A DNA stretch of 64,000 nt from Janthinobacterium rivuli (GTDB taxonomy: Bacteria > Pseudomonadota > Gammaproteobacteria > Burkholderiales > Burkholderiaceae_D): assembly GCF_029690045.1 (NCBI RefSeq), contig NZ_CP121464.1, forward strand, positions 5,766,001 through 5,830,000, in the 5' to 3' direction. How positions within the stretch are numbered: position 1 is the stretch's first letter; the number at the start of each line of letters is the position of its first letter. A model generated the notes under the pieces. The model made no database searches, had not been told where the DNA came from, and was given only the letters and a program-made list of their open reading frames with translations. A program made the translations under genes and the position numbers. This document shows, piece by piece, positions 45,465-54,486 of this stretch.

Positions 45465-46627
45465 TCGACTTCTTCTTCACGCTCAAGGATGCGAAGATTC
45501 CCGTCTCGATCAAGGAATTTTTGACCTTGCTTGAGGCCCTGCAAAAGAACGTCATCGACGCGTCGATGGATGATTTTTACTATCTGGCGCGCCTGACCCT
45601 GGTCAAGGATGAAGCCCATTTCGACAAGTTCGACCGCGCGTTTGCGCAGTACTTCAAGGGCGTCAACGCGGCCTTCGACACGAACGCGGCGATTCCCCTC
45701 GACTGGCTGCTGAAACGCATGCAGCGCGAGCTGTCCGAGGAGCAGAAGGCGCAGCTGGAAAAATTCGGCTACGACAAGCTGATGGCCCGCCTCAATGAAC
45801 TGCTGAAGGAGCAGAAGGAGCGCCACGAAGGCGGCAGCAAGTGGATCGGCACGGGCGGCACGTCGCCATTCGGCAATGGCGGCACGAATCCGGAAGGCAT
45901 CCGCATCGGCGGCAAGGGCGGCAACCGCACGGCCGTGAAAGTGTGGGAAGCGCGCAGCTACAAGGATTACGACGGCGAGCGCGAACTGGGCACGCGCAAC
46001 ATCAAGGTGGCCTTGCGCCGCCTGCGCAAGTTCGCGCGCGAAGGCGCGGAAGACGAACTGGCGCTGGACGCCACCATCGCCGCGACGGCGAACAACGCGG
46101 GCTACCTCGACATCAGGATGCGGCCCGAGCGCAAGAACCGCATCAAGGTGCTGATGCTGTTGGATGTGGGCGGCAGCATGGACGACCATATCGAACGCAC
46201 CGAGGAACTGTTTTCGGCCGCGAAGACGGAATTCAAGAACATGGAGTTCTTTTACTTCCATAACTGTGTCTACGACTATTTGTGGAAGAACAACCGGCGC
46301 CGCAACGCCGAGCGTTTTCCCACCTGGGACGTGCTGCGCAAATACCCGCCCGACACCAAGCTGATTTTCGTCGGCGACGCCACCATGAGTCCCTATGAAA
46401 TCCTGCAGCCGGGCGGCAGCGTCGAATACAACAACGAGGAAGCGGGATCGACGTGGCTGGCGCGCTTTACCCAGGCGTTCCCGAAATTCATCTGGCTCAA
46501 TCCCGAATCGGAAGGCTTGTGGCAGTACCGCCAGTCGATCGGCGTAATGCGGCAGTTGATGAACAACCGCATGTTTCCCCTGTCGATTGACGGGCTGGAG
46601 CGGGGCATGCGCCTGCTCAGTAAATAA
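45458..46627 (+). CDS. VWA domain protein, CoxE-like
   Basis: A 389-residue cytoplasmic protein with a C-terminal von Willebrand A-like domain. The metal-site motif is LLLDVGGSMDDH (DxGGS form common in this subgroup), and THR/D positions continue in KLIFVGDATMSP. The middle carries a Gly-rich linker (GTGGTSPFGNGGTNPEG, near residues 130-146). It is the partner of the MoxR ATPase. The start overlaps the GNAT stop. A hairpin CATGGCGGC...GCCGCCATG lies 20 bases after the stop but lacks a T-run. Confidence 0.9.
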   Translation: MLIDFFFTLKDAKIPVSIKEFLTLLEALQKNVIDASMDDFYYLARLTLVKDEAHFDKFDRAFAQYFKGVNAAFDTNAAIPLDWLLKRMQRELSEEQKAQLEKFGYDKLMARLNELLKEQKERHEGGSKWIGTGGTSPFGNGGTNPEGIRIGGKGGNRTAVKVWEARSYKDYDGERELGTRNIKVALRRLRKFAREGAEDELALDATIAATANNAGYLDIRMRPERKNRIKVLMLLDVGGSMDDHIERTEELFSAAKTEFKNMEFFYFHNCVYDYLWKNNRRRNAERFPTWDVLRKYPPDTKLIFVGDATMSPYEILQPGGSVEYNNEEAGSTWLARFTQAFPKFIWLNPESEGLWQYRQSIGVMRQLMNNRMFPLSIDGLERGMRLLSK

Positions 46628-46939
46628 AAACGCATAACAAAAAGTCCATGGCGGCAGGGGGCCGCCATGCCGTACACTGCGACACGGCACTACCGTGCGG
46701 AGCATCTCCGCTGCGGGCGGGTACCATACGCTGATACCAGCCCTGCCCAACCTGCTGCATCCTGTGCGCGGCCGCCATGGCCGCGACACTGTTCGATTGC
46801 GCACATCGTGCGCGCCTTCTGCTCCGGTAGAATCGGCGCATCGCTCTGCGCAAACCATGCACCACCGCTGCACCACGACATTGCCGCGCCAGCCCCCGTG
46901 CTGCCGGCCTGTGCCAGCGCCATTTTCAAAGGAATGAGC
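46628..46939 (+). other. Gene-free interval with possible promoter
   Basis: These 312 bases between the VWA gene and the antiporter hold a 9-bp-stem hairpin at 46647-46669 and a TAGAAT at 46828-46833 that could be the antiporter -10 element. No -35 is clear and no gene is credible. Confidence 0.4.
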
Positions 46940-48127
46940 ATGCAAAGTCTGATCTCGATCGCCGCCGACCTGTCCTGGCCGTTCGCCATCACCCTGGCCT
47001 GGGTGGTGGGCGAATTCGGCCACCGCTGGACTGGCCTGCCGCGCATCAGTTTTTACGGCGTGATCGGTTTCGTCCTCGCCCAGACGCAGGTGGGCATCCT
47101 GCCGCAGACGGACGCCGGCCCCATGCTGGTGCTGGCCGACGTGGCCTTCGGCCTGATCCTGTTCGAGGTCGGCTACCGCATCAACCTGCGCTGGCTGAAG
47201 AACAACCCGTGGATCGCCGTCACGGGCCTGGTCGAATCCTTGCTGACCTTTGCCGTCGTCTACTTCATCGGCATCGAATTCGGCAGCACCTCGATGACGG
47301 CGCTGCTGCTGGCATCGCTCGCCATGTCCACCTCGCCGGCCACCATCATGCGCGTCATCAACGAGGAACGCAGTTCGGGCCAGGTCACGGAACGCATCGT
47401 CCACCTCACGGCCTTGAATTGCGTGCTGGCCGTCTTCACGTTCAACATCATCGTCGGCTTCTGGATGTTCCAGAGCTCCACCGACCTGATCGAGGCGAGC
47501 AGCAGTAGCGCCGCCGTGCTGGCCGCCTCGGTGGCCGCCGGCACCGTCTTCGGCATCGTCGTGCCGGCCATGCTGCGCCGCCTGGGCAACATGGCGCAGG
47601 ACGCCACCGTGGCGTTCGCGCTGTCGGTGATGCTGCTCGTCGCCCTGACCTACACCACCAGCCTGTCGCCGCTGCTGGCCACGCTCACCTTCGGCCTGGT
47701 GGCGCGCCACCGCCGTGTCGCCTTCAGTCAGGCGCAGCGCAATTTCGGCGCCATGGGCGAGCTGCTGACGGTGCTGCTGTTCGTATATGCCGCCTCGACC
47801 CTGGAATGGGCCAGCGTGACGGCCGGCGCGGGCCTGGCCCTGGCCGTCGTCGGCGGACGCTTGCTGACGAAGGTCGTTGGCGTGGCCGCGTTTTCGCACG
47901 TGAGCGGCATTTCCTGGCGCAAGGGTGTGCTGACGGGCGTGGCGCTGACGCCCGTCTCCGTCTTCATCATCCTGCTGCTCGAACACGCGCGCCAGCACGG
48001 CGTGAACTTCGGCGACGAATTGAACGCCCTGGCCGCCATCACCCTGGGCCTGGAACTGGTTGGCCCCGTGCTGGTGCAGCGCGTGCTGATGCTGGCCAAA
48101 GAAACCCACGAAATCAAGGAGCGCTAA
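46940..48127 (+). CDS. Cation:proton antiporter (CPA family)
   Basis: A 395-residue inner-membrane protein with 10-12 helices of the Na+/H+ exchanger fold. Stretches such as VLADVAFGLILFEVGYRINLRWL, LLASLAMSTSPATIMRVINEE and GVALTPVSVFIILLLEH occupy places equivalent to family core helices. The ion is not predictable. ATG at 46940 has AAAGGA six bases upstream; an ATG six bases earlier is possible. The stop directly abuts the ATG of the YbdK-type ligase, so both are one unit. Confidence 0.86.
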   Translation: MQSLISIAADLSWPFAITLAWVVGEFGHRWTGLPRISFYGVIGFVLAQTQVGILPQTDAGPMLVLADVAFGLILFEVGYRINLRWLKNNPWIAVTGLVESLLTFAVVYFIGIEFGSTSMTALLLASLAMSTSPATIMRVINEERSSGQVTERIVHLTALNCVLAVFTFNIIVGFWMFQSSTDLIEASSSSAAVLAASVAAGTVFGIVVPAMLRRLGNMAQDATVAFALSVMLLVALTYTTSLSPLLATLTFGLVARHRRVAFSQAQRNFGAMGELLTVLLFVYAASTLEWASVTAGAGLALAVVGGRLLTKVVGVAAFSHVSGISWRKGVLTGVALTPVSVFIILLLEHARQHGVNFGDELNALAAITLGLELVGPVLVQRVLMLAKETHEIKER

Positions 48128-49258
48128 ATGCCGCTGGAACCCTTTGGCCAATCGGCCGCGCTGACCTTCGGCGTCGAACTCGAACTGCAACTGGTGAACC
48201 TGTCGGACTATGACTTGACGGCCGCCAGCCCCGACCTGCTGCATCTGCTGAACAAAAAACCGTTCCCCGGCAACGTCACGCCGGAAATCACCGAGAGCAT
48301 GATCGAGATTAACTCGAGCGTGCACACGCATCACGGCCCCCTGCTGGAGCAGTTGCAGGAGATCCGCGACACCCTGATCACGGCCGGCGACAAGCTCAAT
48401 ATCGGCATCGCGGGCGGTGGCACGCACCCGTTCCAGCAATGGTCGTCGCAAAAGATCTTTTCCAAACCCCGCTTCCAGGAGATTTCGGAACTGTACGGCT
48501 ACCTGGCCAAGCAGTTCACCATCTTCGGCCAGCACGTGCACATCGGCTGCGCCTCGGGCGACGACGCCATGTTCCTGCTGCATTCGCTGAACCGCTACAT
48601 CCCCCACTTCATCGCCCTGTCGGCGTCTTCTCCCTACGTGCAGGGGCGCGACACCCTGTTCGACTCGGCCCGCCTGAACTCCGTGTTCGCGTTTCCCATG
48701 AGCGGGCGCGCGCCGTTCACCCTGAGCTGGGACCAGTTCTCCAACGAGTATTTCGCCAAGATGGAGAACACGGGCATCATCAAGAGCATGAAGGATTTTT
48801 ACTGGGATATCCGTCCCAAGCCGGAATTCGGCACCATCGAACTGCGCGTGTGCGACACGCCGCTGACGGTGGAACGGGCCGCCGCGCTGGCCGCCTACCT
48901 GCAGGCCCTGTGCCGCTACCTGCTCGAACGCAAGGAGGTGCCGCCGGTCGAAGACGATTACCTCGTATATAACTACAACCGCTTCCAGGCTTGCCGCTTC
49001 GGCCTCGATGGCGCCATCACGCATCCGAAAACCTACGAAACGATGTCGCTGCGCGAAGACATCATGACCACCTTGCGCAAAATGGAACCGCACGCCGAGG
49101 CGCTGGGCAGCACGCCGGCCCTGAAACACCTGTCGGACGTGGCCAAGCAGTGGAGCGATGCGCAATACCTGCGCAAGCAGCGCAATGTGCAGGGCAGCGC
49201 GGAGGGGATGGTTGATTCGGCGATTCGATGTTTTCGCGGCGAGCCGATGAACTACTGA
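48128..49258 (+). CDS. ybdK: YbdK-type glutamate-cysteine ligase 2 / carboxylate-amine ligase
   Basis: A 376-residue ATP-dependent ligase of the GCS2 family: [11 protein letters not shown] (catalytic Glu region), [55 protein letters not shown], and [13 protein letters not shown]. YbdK of E. coli has weak glutamate-cysteine ligase activity; the true substrate is uncertain. The ATG follows the antiporter stop with no gap. A REP-like element begins 19 bases after its stop. Confidence 0.9.
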   Translation: MPLEPFGQSAALTFGVELELQLVNLSDYDLTAASPDLLHLLNKKPFPGNVTPEITESMIEINSSVHTHHGPLLEQLQEIRDTLITAGDKLNIGIAGGGTHPFQQWSSQKIFSKPRFQEISELYGYLAKQFTIFGQHVHIGCASGDDAMFLLHSLNRYIPHFIALSASSPYVQGRDTLFDSARLNSVFAFPMSGRAPFTLSWDQFSNEYFAKMENTGIIKSMKDFYWDIRPKPEFGTIELRVCDTPLTVERAAALAAYLQALCRYLLERKEVPPVEDDYLVYNYNRFQACRFGLDGAITHPKTYETMSLREDIMTTLRKMEPHAEALGSTPALKHLSDVAKQWSDAQYLRKQRNVQGSAEGMVDSAIRCFRGEPMNY

Positions 49259-49277
49259 CGTTGCTCTGCCTGGTAAC

Positions 49278-49375
49278 GTAGGTCGGATTAGCGGCGGCAC
49301 GCCGCGTAAATCCGACAACATCGTTAGCGCCGGTGGTGGCGTCGGATTACGCGCTTGCGCGCTAATCCGACCTAC
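49278..49375. repeat. REP/BIME-like double hairpin, copy 2
   Basis: Two palindromes joined by a short spacer: GTAGGTCGGATTAGC...GCTAATCCGACCTAC on the outside and TAAATCCGAC/GTCGGATTACGC inside. It matches the element at 3864-3964 in design and most bases. Confidence 0.87.
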
Positions 49376-49449
49376 CAGCCCCTCAACCCAAAAAACCACA
49401 CCGCGCCTGCCCGTCATTTACAGCCCCCACCCCCGCTTGTTACAATAAT

Positions 49450-49464
49450 TGAGAATGATTCTTA
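49450..49464 (+). promoter_or_regulatory. Fur-like box upstream of the sigma/FecR hybrid
   Basis: TGAGAATGATTCTTA resembles the 7-1-7 Fur consensus and nearly equals the box at 28034-28048. It lies 53 bases before the hybrid gene start. Confidence 0.74.
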
Positions 49465-49516
49465 TTATTGTTTAAAAACACCAGCCCACCCGGGCCGGCC
49501 ATGCAAGGGGAACGCG

Positions 49517-50833
49517 ATGCCGCTGGCAGAGCCGCTACAACGCCAGGACATCGCGACACTGTATGCCGACCACCACGGCTGGCTGCAGGGGTGGCTGCGC
49601 AAAAAACTCGGCAGCACGGCGTGCGCCGCCGATGTGGCGCAGGACACCTTCGTGCGCCTGCTTGACCGCGAAGACGCCGTCGCCGCGCGCGAGCCGCGCG
49701 CCTTGCTCGCCACCGTCGCGCAGCGCGTGCTGTTCAACCACTACCGCCGCCAGAAGCTGGAACAGGCTTACCTCGACGTGCTGGCGCAACTGCCGCCCCT
49801 GCACACACCGTCGCCCGAGGAACGGGCGCTGCTGCTGGCCACCGTGTTTGAACTGGACCGCATGCTCGACGGCTTGCCGCCTGCCGTGAAACGGGCTTTT
49901 TTGCTACGCCAGCTCGACGAACTGCCGCAGGAAGACATCGCGCGCCAGCTCTGCATCTCGCTGGCGACAGTCAAACGCCATCTGCAGCGGGCCGGCAGCG
50001 CCACGCAGGCGTGGCAGCAGCTGCAAATGCAGCACGAGCATCTGCCGTCCGCGGCGCACACGACCCTGCTGCGCGCCTGCGTGCAGGCGAATGCGCCGCG
50101 CCGCCACGCCGTCAAGACCCTGGCACTGCTGCTGGCCTGCGGCGCCTCGCTGTATGCGTTTGAGCGCCGCAGCCCATGGCGCGGCTGGATGGCCGACTAT
50201 CGTACGGCCGTCAACCAGCGCCGCGTCGTGACCCTGGCCGACGGTACGCAACTCACGCTCAACACGAATAGCGCGGTGAATATCGACTACAGCGCGGAAC
50301 AACGCCAGATTCATTTGCTGGCCGGTGAAATCTTCATCGCCACCGGCAAGGATGCGGCACAGCGGCCCTTCTTCGTCGGCACGCCGCATGGCAGTCTGCA
50401 GGCGCTGGGCACGCGCTTCACCGTGCGCCTGCACGAAGGCTATGCCAGCGCCGGCGTGCTCGAAGGGGCCGTCGCCGTGCTGGCCGATGATGGCGCCCAG
50501 CGCCTGGTGCTGCGTCCCGGCGAAGGCGCGCATTTCGACGGCACGGGTGCACACCGCCAGGCGCTGGCGCCATATGGCGGCGGGTGGCTCAATGGCATGC
50601 TGGTGGCGCGCGACATGCGCCTGGCCGATTTCCTCGCCGATCTGTCGCGCTACAGCGACCATCCGCTGGCCTGCGCGCCCGCCGTCGCCGGCCTGCGCGT
50701 CTCCGGCTCCTACCCGCTGGCCGATGTGGGCGCCATCCTCGACGCCGTCAGCGCCAGCCTGCAACTGCGGCGCAATACCGTCACGCGCTTCTGGGGCCAT
50801 CAGGTGGTGCGCATCGAACTGGCGGCCCGCTGA
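49517..50833 (+). CDS. ECF sigma factor fused to FecR-type anti-sigma domain (IutY-like)
   Basis: One 438-residue protein combines two normally separate regulators. Residues ~1-160 are an ECF sigma factor: region 2 with AADVAQDTFVRLL and LLATVAQRVLFNHYRRQ, region 4 with LPPAVKRAFLLRQLDELPQEDIARQLCISLATVKRHLQ. After a linker (~160-197), a membrane segment follows (TLALLLACGASLYAF, ~201-215), then a periplasmic FecR domain (~228-340; LADGTQLTLNTNSAVNIDY) and a C-terminal DUF4974-like part. The DUF4880 sigma-binding region of ordinary FecR is missing. AGGGGAA precedes the ATG. The design equals IutY of Pseudomonas putida. A signalling receptor gene follows. Confidence 0.88.
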   Translation: MPLAEPLQRQDIATLYADHHGWLQGWLRKKLGSTACAADVAQDTFVRLLDREDAVAAREPRALLATVAQRVLFNHYRRQKLEQAYLDVLAQLPPLHTPSPEERALLLATVFELDRMLDGLPPAVKRAFLLRQLDELPQEDIARQLCISLATVKRHLQRAGSATQAWQQLQMQHEHLPSAAHTTLLRACVQANAPRRHAVKTLALLLACGASLYAFERRSPWRGWMADYRTAVNQRRVVTLADGTQLTLNTNSAVNIDYSAEQRQIHLLAGEIFIATGKDAAQRPFFVGTPHGSLQALGTRFTVRLHEGYASAGVLEGAVAVLADDGAQRLVLRPGEGAHFDGTGAHRQALAPYGGGWLNGMLVARDMRLADFLADLSRYSDHPLACAPAVAGLRVSGSYPLADVGAILDAVSASLQLRRNTVTRFWGHQVVRIELAAR

Positions 50834-50928
50834 AAAATATTTTCTGCAAAGTGAGCTGTTTCGGCGTGCTCGCGTGACTTGGAAGACAGGCAGTCTCCAT
50901 CTTGCGCATCCACGAAAGGTTTTATTCC

Positions 50929-53397
50929 ATGCACCACGCTTCGCGTTCCCTCCTTACCCGCACCGTCCTGGCCTGCGCCCTGTCGCAGATCGGCATGGCC
51001 CTGGCCCTGCCGGCATTCGCTCAGGCGCAAAGCCAGCAAGTACGCGTCTACAGCATTCCGGCCGGCGCGCTGGGCGACGTGCTGACGCGCTTCGGCAGCG
51101 ACAGCGCCATCCTGCTGTCGTTTTCCAGCGATGCCACGCAAGGCTTGCGCAGCGCCGGGCTGCAAGGCAGCTATGGCGTGCAGGACGGCTTCCGCGTGCT
51201 GCTGGCCGGCAGCGGCCTGCAGGCCGTGCCGCAGGCGAATGGCGGCTACCTGCTGCAAAAGGTTCCCGCCAGCACTGGCGCCCCTACGGCGGACAGCCGC
51301 AGTGTGGCCGTCATGGGCGGCGTCACCGTGGTGGCGGCGGCCGAGCGCAACGCCGCCACCAGCGGCACGGGCAGCTACACGGGCGGCCCTGCCAGCGGCG
51401 CCACGGGCCTGGCCCTGACGCAGCGCGAAACACCGCAATCGCTGACCATCGTCACGCGCCAGCAGATGGATGACCAGAACAGCAACGCCGTCTCCGACGT
51501 CATGAAGAACGTCAATGGCGTGAGCGTGCAAAACTATGACAGCGACCGCTGGAGCTTCCAGGCGCGCGGCTTTTCCGTCACCAATTTCCAGTACGACGGC
51601 GTGTCGGCCATCTATGACGGTGTCTACGACTGGGGCACGACCAACAGCGATATGGCCATCTATGACCGCATCGAGGTGCTGAAGGGCGCGACGGGTTTGA
51701 TGAGCGGCTCGGGCGACCCGTCGGCCACCGTCAACATGGTGCGCAAGCGCCCCACCGCCCACTTCGAAGGCTCGGGCACCCTGGGCGCGGGATCGTGGGA
51801 CAACTACCGCGGCGAAGTCGATGTCTCCGGCCCCCTGAACGACAGCCGCACGGTGCGCGGCCGCCTGGTGGGCGCCTATCAGGACAAACACTCCTACCTG
51901 GACCGTTACAAGCAGCAAAAATCCGTCGCCTACGGCCTCATCGAGGCGGACCTGACACCCGTCACTCTGCTGACGGCCGGCTTCACGCACCAGGACTACA
52001 AGCCGCGCGGCTCCACCTGGACGGGCTTTCCCCTGATGTTTTCCGACGGTACGCGCACGAACTTTCCCACCTCGTGGAATCCTGCCACCGACTGGAGCCG
52101 CCGCGACATGCAGAACACCACGCTGTTCACGTCGCTGGAACATACGTTCGCCAACGAGTGGAAGCTGACATTGAGCGCCAACCAGCTGCGCAGCAAGCAT
52201 GACAGCGTGCTCGGTTCGGCCAGCGGCGGCAATCCCAACCCTGTCACCGGCGCAGGCGCGTTTTACTACATGGGAAAATACAAGGGCGACCGCCGCCAGA
52301 GCACCGTCAACGTGGACGCCAGCGGGCCATTCACGGCCTTCGGCCGCCGGCATGAAGCGATGTTCGGCTATTCCAGTTCGACGGCAAAGCAGGATGGCCC
52401 CGTCTACGAATCGGTCTACCCGCCCGTGGAAGGCAGTTACTTTGACTGGCGCGGCCAGTACGCGGAACCGGCGTTCAAGCGCCTCGGGAACGACAACGAC
52501 AGCACGCGCCAGAGCGGCCTGTATGGCGCCGTGCGCCTGCGTCCCGTTGACGCGCTGTCGGTCATCGTCGGCACGCGGATCAGCAACTACAAGATGGACC
52601 AGAAGCGCAGCTTATTCGACAATGCCACGCCCAGCCATACGCACATGGACGAAAGCGGCGTCATCACGCCGTATGCGGGCGTCGTGTATGACCTCGACAG
52701 GACGTACTCCGTGTTCGGCAGCTACACCAGCATCTTCGCGCCGCAGAGTAACCGCGACGTGAACCGTAACTTCCTGTCACCCGTGCGCGGCAAGGGTGTT
52801 GAAGCGGGCGTGAAGGCAGAATATTTGGATGGCAAGGTCAATGCCAGCGCGTCCCTGTTCCAGATCCGCCAGAGCAACATGGCCAGCTCCGTGGGCCAAG
52901 TCAACGGTGAGGAGGTATTCAAGGCCATCGAGGGCATCACCAGCCGCGGCGTGGAAATGGAAGTGACGGGCGACGTGATGCAGGATGTGAAGCTGAGCGC
53001 CGGCTACACCTACACCCACGTGCGCGACGCGGATGGCAAGGACGTCTTTTCCACCATGCTGCAAACCACGCAGCCTGCCCACCTGCTGCGCGTACAGGGC
53101 ACGTGGCGCCTGCCGGCCAGCCTGGACAAGCTGAGCATCGGCGGCGGCATCAACTGGCAAAGCAACTACTACGGCAATATCTGGAATCCCGCCATCGAGG
53201 ACGATTCACGCATCAAGCAGGGCAGCTATGCGCTGGTCAACCTGATGGCGCGCTACGAGATCAGCAAGAACGTCACGGCCAGCATCAACGTGAACAACCT
53301 GCTCGACAAGAAGTACTTCACGGGCCTGGGCCTGTTCCAGACGGGCTTTTACGGCGAACCGCGCAATGTGATGTTCACCGTGCGCACGAAGTTTTAA
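50929..53397 (+). CDS. TonB-dependent siderophore receptor with STN signalling domain
   Basis: An 822-residue outer-membrane receptor. The signal peptide ends near PAFAQAQ (~residue 34). An N-terminal STN domain (~38-115; YSIPAGALGDVLTRFGSDSAILLSF) signals to FecR-type proteins. The plug follows (RETPQSLTIVTRQQMDDQ; IYDRIEVLKGATGLMSGSGDPSATVNMVRKRP), then the barrel ending VMFTVRTKF. It resembles FpvA/FoxA-type receptors. It lies 95 bases after the sigma/FecR hybrid and is its obvious partner. The ATG at 50929 has AAAGG nine bases upstream. Confidence 0.93.
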   Translation: MHHASRSLLTRTVLACALSQIGMALALPAFAQAQSQQVRVYSIPAGALGDVLTRFGSDSAILLSFSSDATQGLRSAGLQGSYGVQDGFRVLLAGSGLQAVPQANGGYLLQKVPASTGAPTADSRSVAVMGGVTVVAAAERNAATSGTGSYTGGPASGATGLALTQRETPQSLTIVTRQQMDDQNSNAVSDVMKNVNGVSVQNYDSDRWSFQARGFSVTNFQYDGVSAIYDGVYDWGTTNSDMAIYDRIEVLKGATGLMSGSGDPSATVNMVRKRPTAHFEGSGTLGAGSWDNYRGEVDVSGPLNDSRTVRGRLVGAYQDKHSYLDRYKQQKSVAYGLIEADLTPVTLLTAGFTHQDYKPRGSTWTGFPLMFSDGTRTNFPTSWNPATDWSRRDMQNTTLFTSLEHTFANEWKLTLSANQLRSKHDSVLGSASGGNPNPVTGAGAFYYMGKYKGDRRQSTVNVDASGPFTAFGRRHEAMFGYSSSTAKQDGPVYESVYPPVEGSYFDWRGQYAEPAFKRLGNDNDSTRQSGLYGAVRLRPVDALSVIVGTRISNYKMDQKRSLFDNATPSHTHMDESGVITPYAGVVYDLDRTYSVFGSYTSIFAPQSNRDVNRNFLSPVRGKGVEAGVKAEYLDGKVNASASLFQIRQSNMASSVGQVNGEEVFKAIEGITSRGVEMEVTGDVMQDVKLSAGYTYTHVRDADGKDVFSTMLQTTQPAHLLRVQGTWRLPASLDKLSIGGGINWQSNYYGNIWNPAIEDDSRIKQGSYALVNLMARYEISKNVTASINVNNLLDKKYFTGLGLFQTGFYGEPRNVMFTVRTKF

Positions 53398-53410
53398 CGC
53401 GACGTCCTCA

Positions 53411-54475
53411 CTAAGCGCCATACAGCGCCAGCGCCCAGGCTGGCGGGCGCAAGTCCAGGACCAGCGACAGGTAAGCGGGATCGAAGCGCGCCGCCAGCAG
53501 GTACACATTGGCGGCGCCCTTCGGCTCCCAATTCCCCGTAAAGCCCTTTTCGCCGGCCGCCACGCGCTTGCGGTCGAAGGGCACGGCGCTTTTGGCGAAT
53601 TCCTCGTGCGTCTTTTTGCCCTGCGCATACGGCGCCAGCCAGGCCAGCGCCTCGGCCAGGCGCCGCGCTTCCGGCGCGCCGTACCAGTCGTCGCCATGCG
53701 CCTGCGCCATCAGGGCCGTCGTCAGCAGCGGCTCCAGGCTGTAGGTGGTGTAATGCAGGGCGTCGCGCTGTTCGAAGTCGAAGGGCACGCCGCCGGCACC
53801 GATATTGCGCGGCACGTGCGCCAGGAAGCGCTCTTTCGCGCGCGCGATCAGCAAGGCGTCGCCCGTCACATACGCGGCGGCCGTGCCGATCTTGATGCGG
53901 TGGCTGTGCCAGTTGTTGCGCGCCGTGGACGGGCCGCCGACCTTGATGGGGTCACTCAGATACCCTTGTGCCAGGGTGCGGCAAAACGCCTGCACCTGCT
54001 CGCGCTCGACGCCGTTCAAGCGCTCCTGTACCAGGTCAAAACCCATCAGCAGGCTGGCCAGCTCCGTCTCGTCGACGGGACTGAACGAGGGTGCATAGCT
54101 GCCGCTCCAGGCCAGCAGCAGCTGGCGCGCCGCCTCGAAATGCGCCAGCTCGCCCGACAGCCGCCAGGCCAGCGCCTGCAAGCGCGCCTGGCGCCAGTCT
54201 TCCTGCGCCTGCTGGCTGGTCTCGCGCCCGCCCTCTCCCTTCAGCAAGCCGCCCGTGCGCACTTCGGCCATCAAGTGCACGGGCCGCGTCGCATCCTTGC
54301 GTGCCGCCTTGAGCACCTGTTCCGCAATGGCCGGCGCCACGCGCGCCTTGAGCGTGCGGGCGCGTGCGGCAGACGTCAGCGCAAACGCCAGCGGGCCGTC
54401 GTGCGGGCGCGGCGCCGCGCGCAAGCCCGCCAAGGGAAGTGCCAGCAGGCCGGCCAGCAGCGTGCGCCGGCGCAT
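53411..54475 (-). CDS. Alginate lyase family protein
   Basis: A 354-residue exported protein. The N-terminus (RRRTLLAGLLALPLAGLRAA) is a signal peptide with a twin-Arg flavour. The body has the alpha/alpha-toroid pattern of PF05426 alginate lyases, including ARNNWHSHRIKIGTAAAYVTGD (Asn-Asn-His active-site stretch) and the Tyr-rich ALHYTTYSLEPLLTTAL. The natural polysaccharide is unknown. ATG at 54475 is chosen so that the signal starts at Met-Arg-Arg; an in-frame TTG overlaps the upstream stop. It follows the amidotransferase gene directly and is convergent with the receptor gene. Confidence 0.85.
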   Translation of the reverse strand: MRRRTLLAGLLALPLAGLRAAPRPHDGPLAFALTSAARARTLKARVAPAIAEQVLKAARKDATRPVHLMAEVRTGGLLKGEGGRETSQQAQEDWRQARLQALAWRLSGELAHFEAARQLLLAWSGSYAPSFSPVDETELASLLMGFDLVQERLNGVEREQVQAFCRTLAQGYLSDPIKVGGPSTARNNWHSHRIKIGTAAAYVTGDALLIARAKERFLAHVPRNIGAGGVPFDFEQRDALHYTTYSLEPLLTTALMAQAHGDDWYGAPEARRLAEALAWLAPYAQGKKTHEEFAKSAVPFDRKRVAAGEKGFTGNWEPKGAANVYLLAARFDPAYLSLVLDLRPPAWALALYGA

Positions 54476-54486
54476 CAGGTGCGCAC

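Noticed and set aside
45401..49417. A minus-strand open frame of over 1300 codons across the VWA, antiporter and ligase genes
   Set aside because: It lies opposite three well-supported genes and crosses their boundaries. Its composition is the usual His/Arg/Gln-rich shadow pattern.
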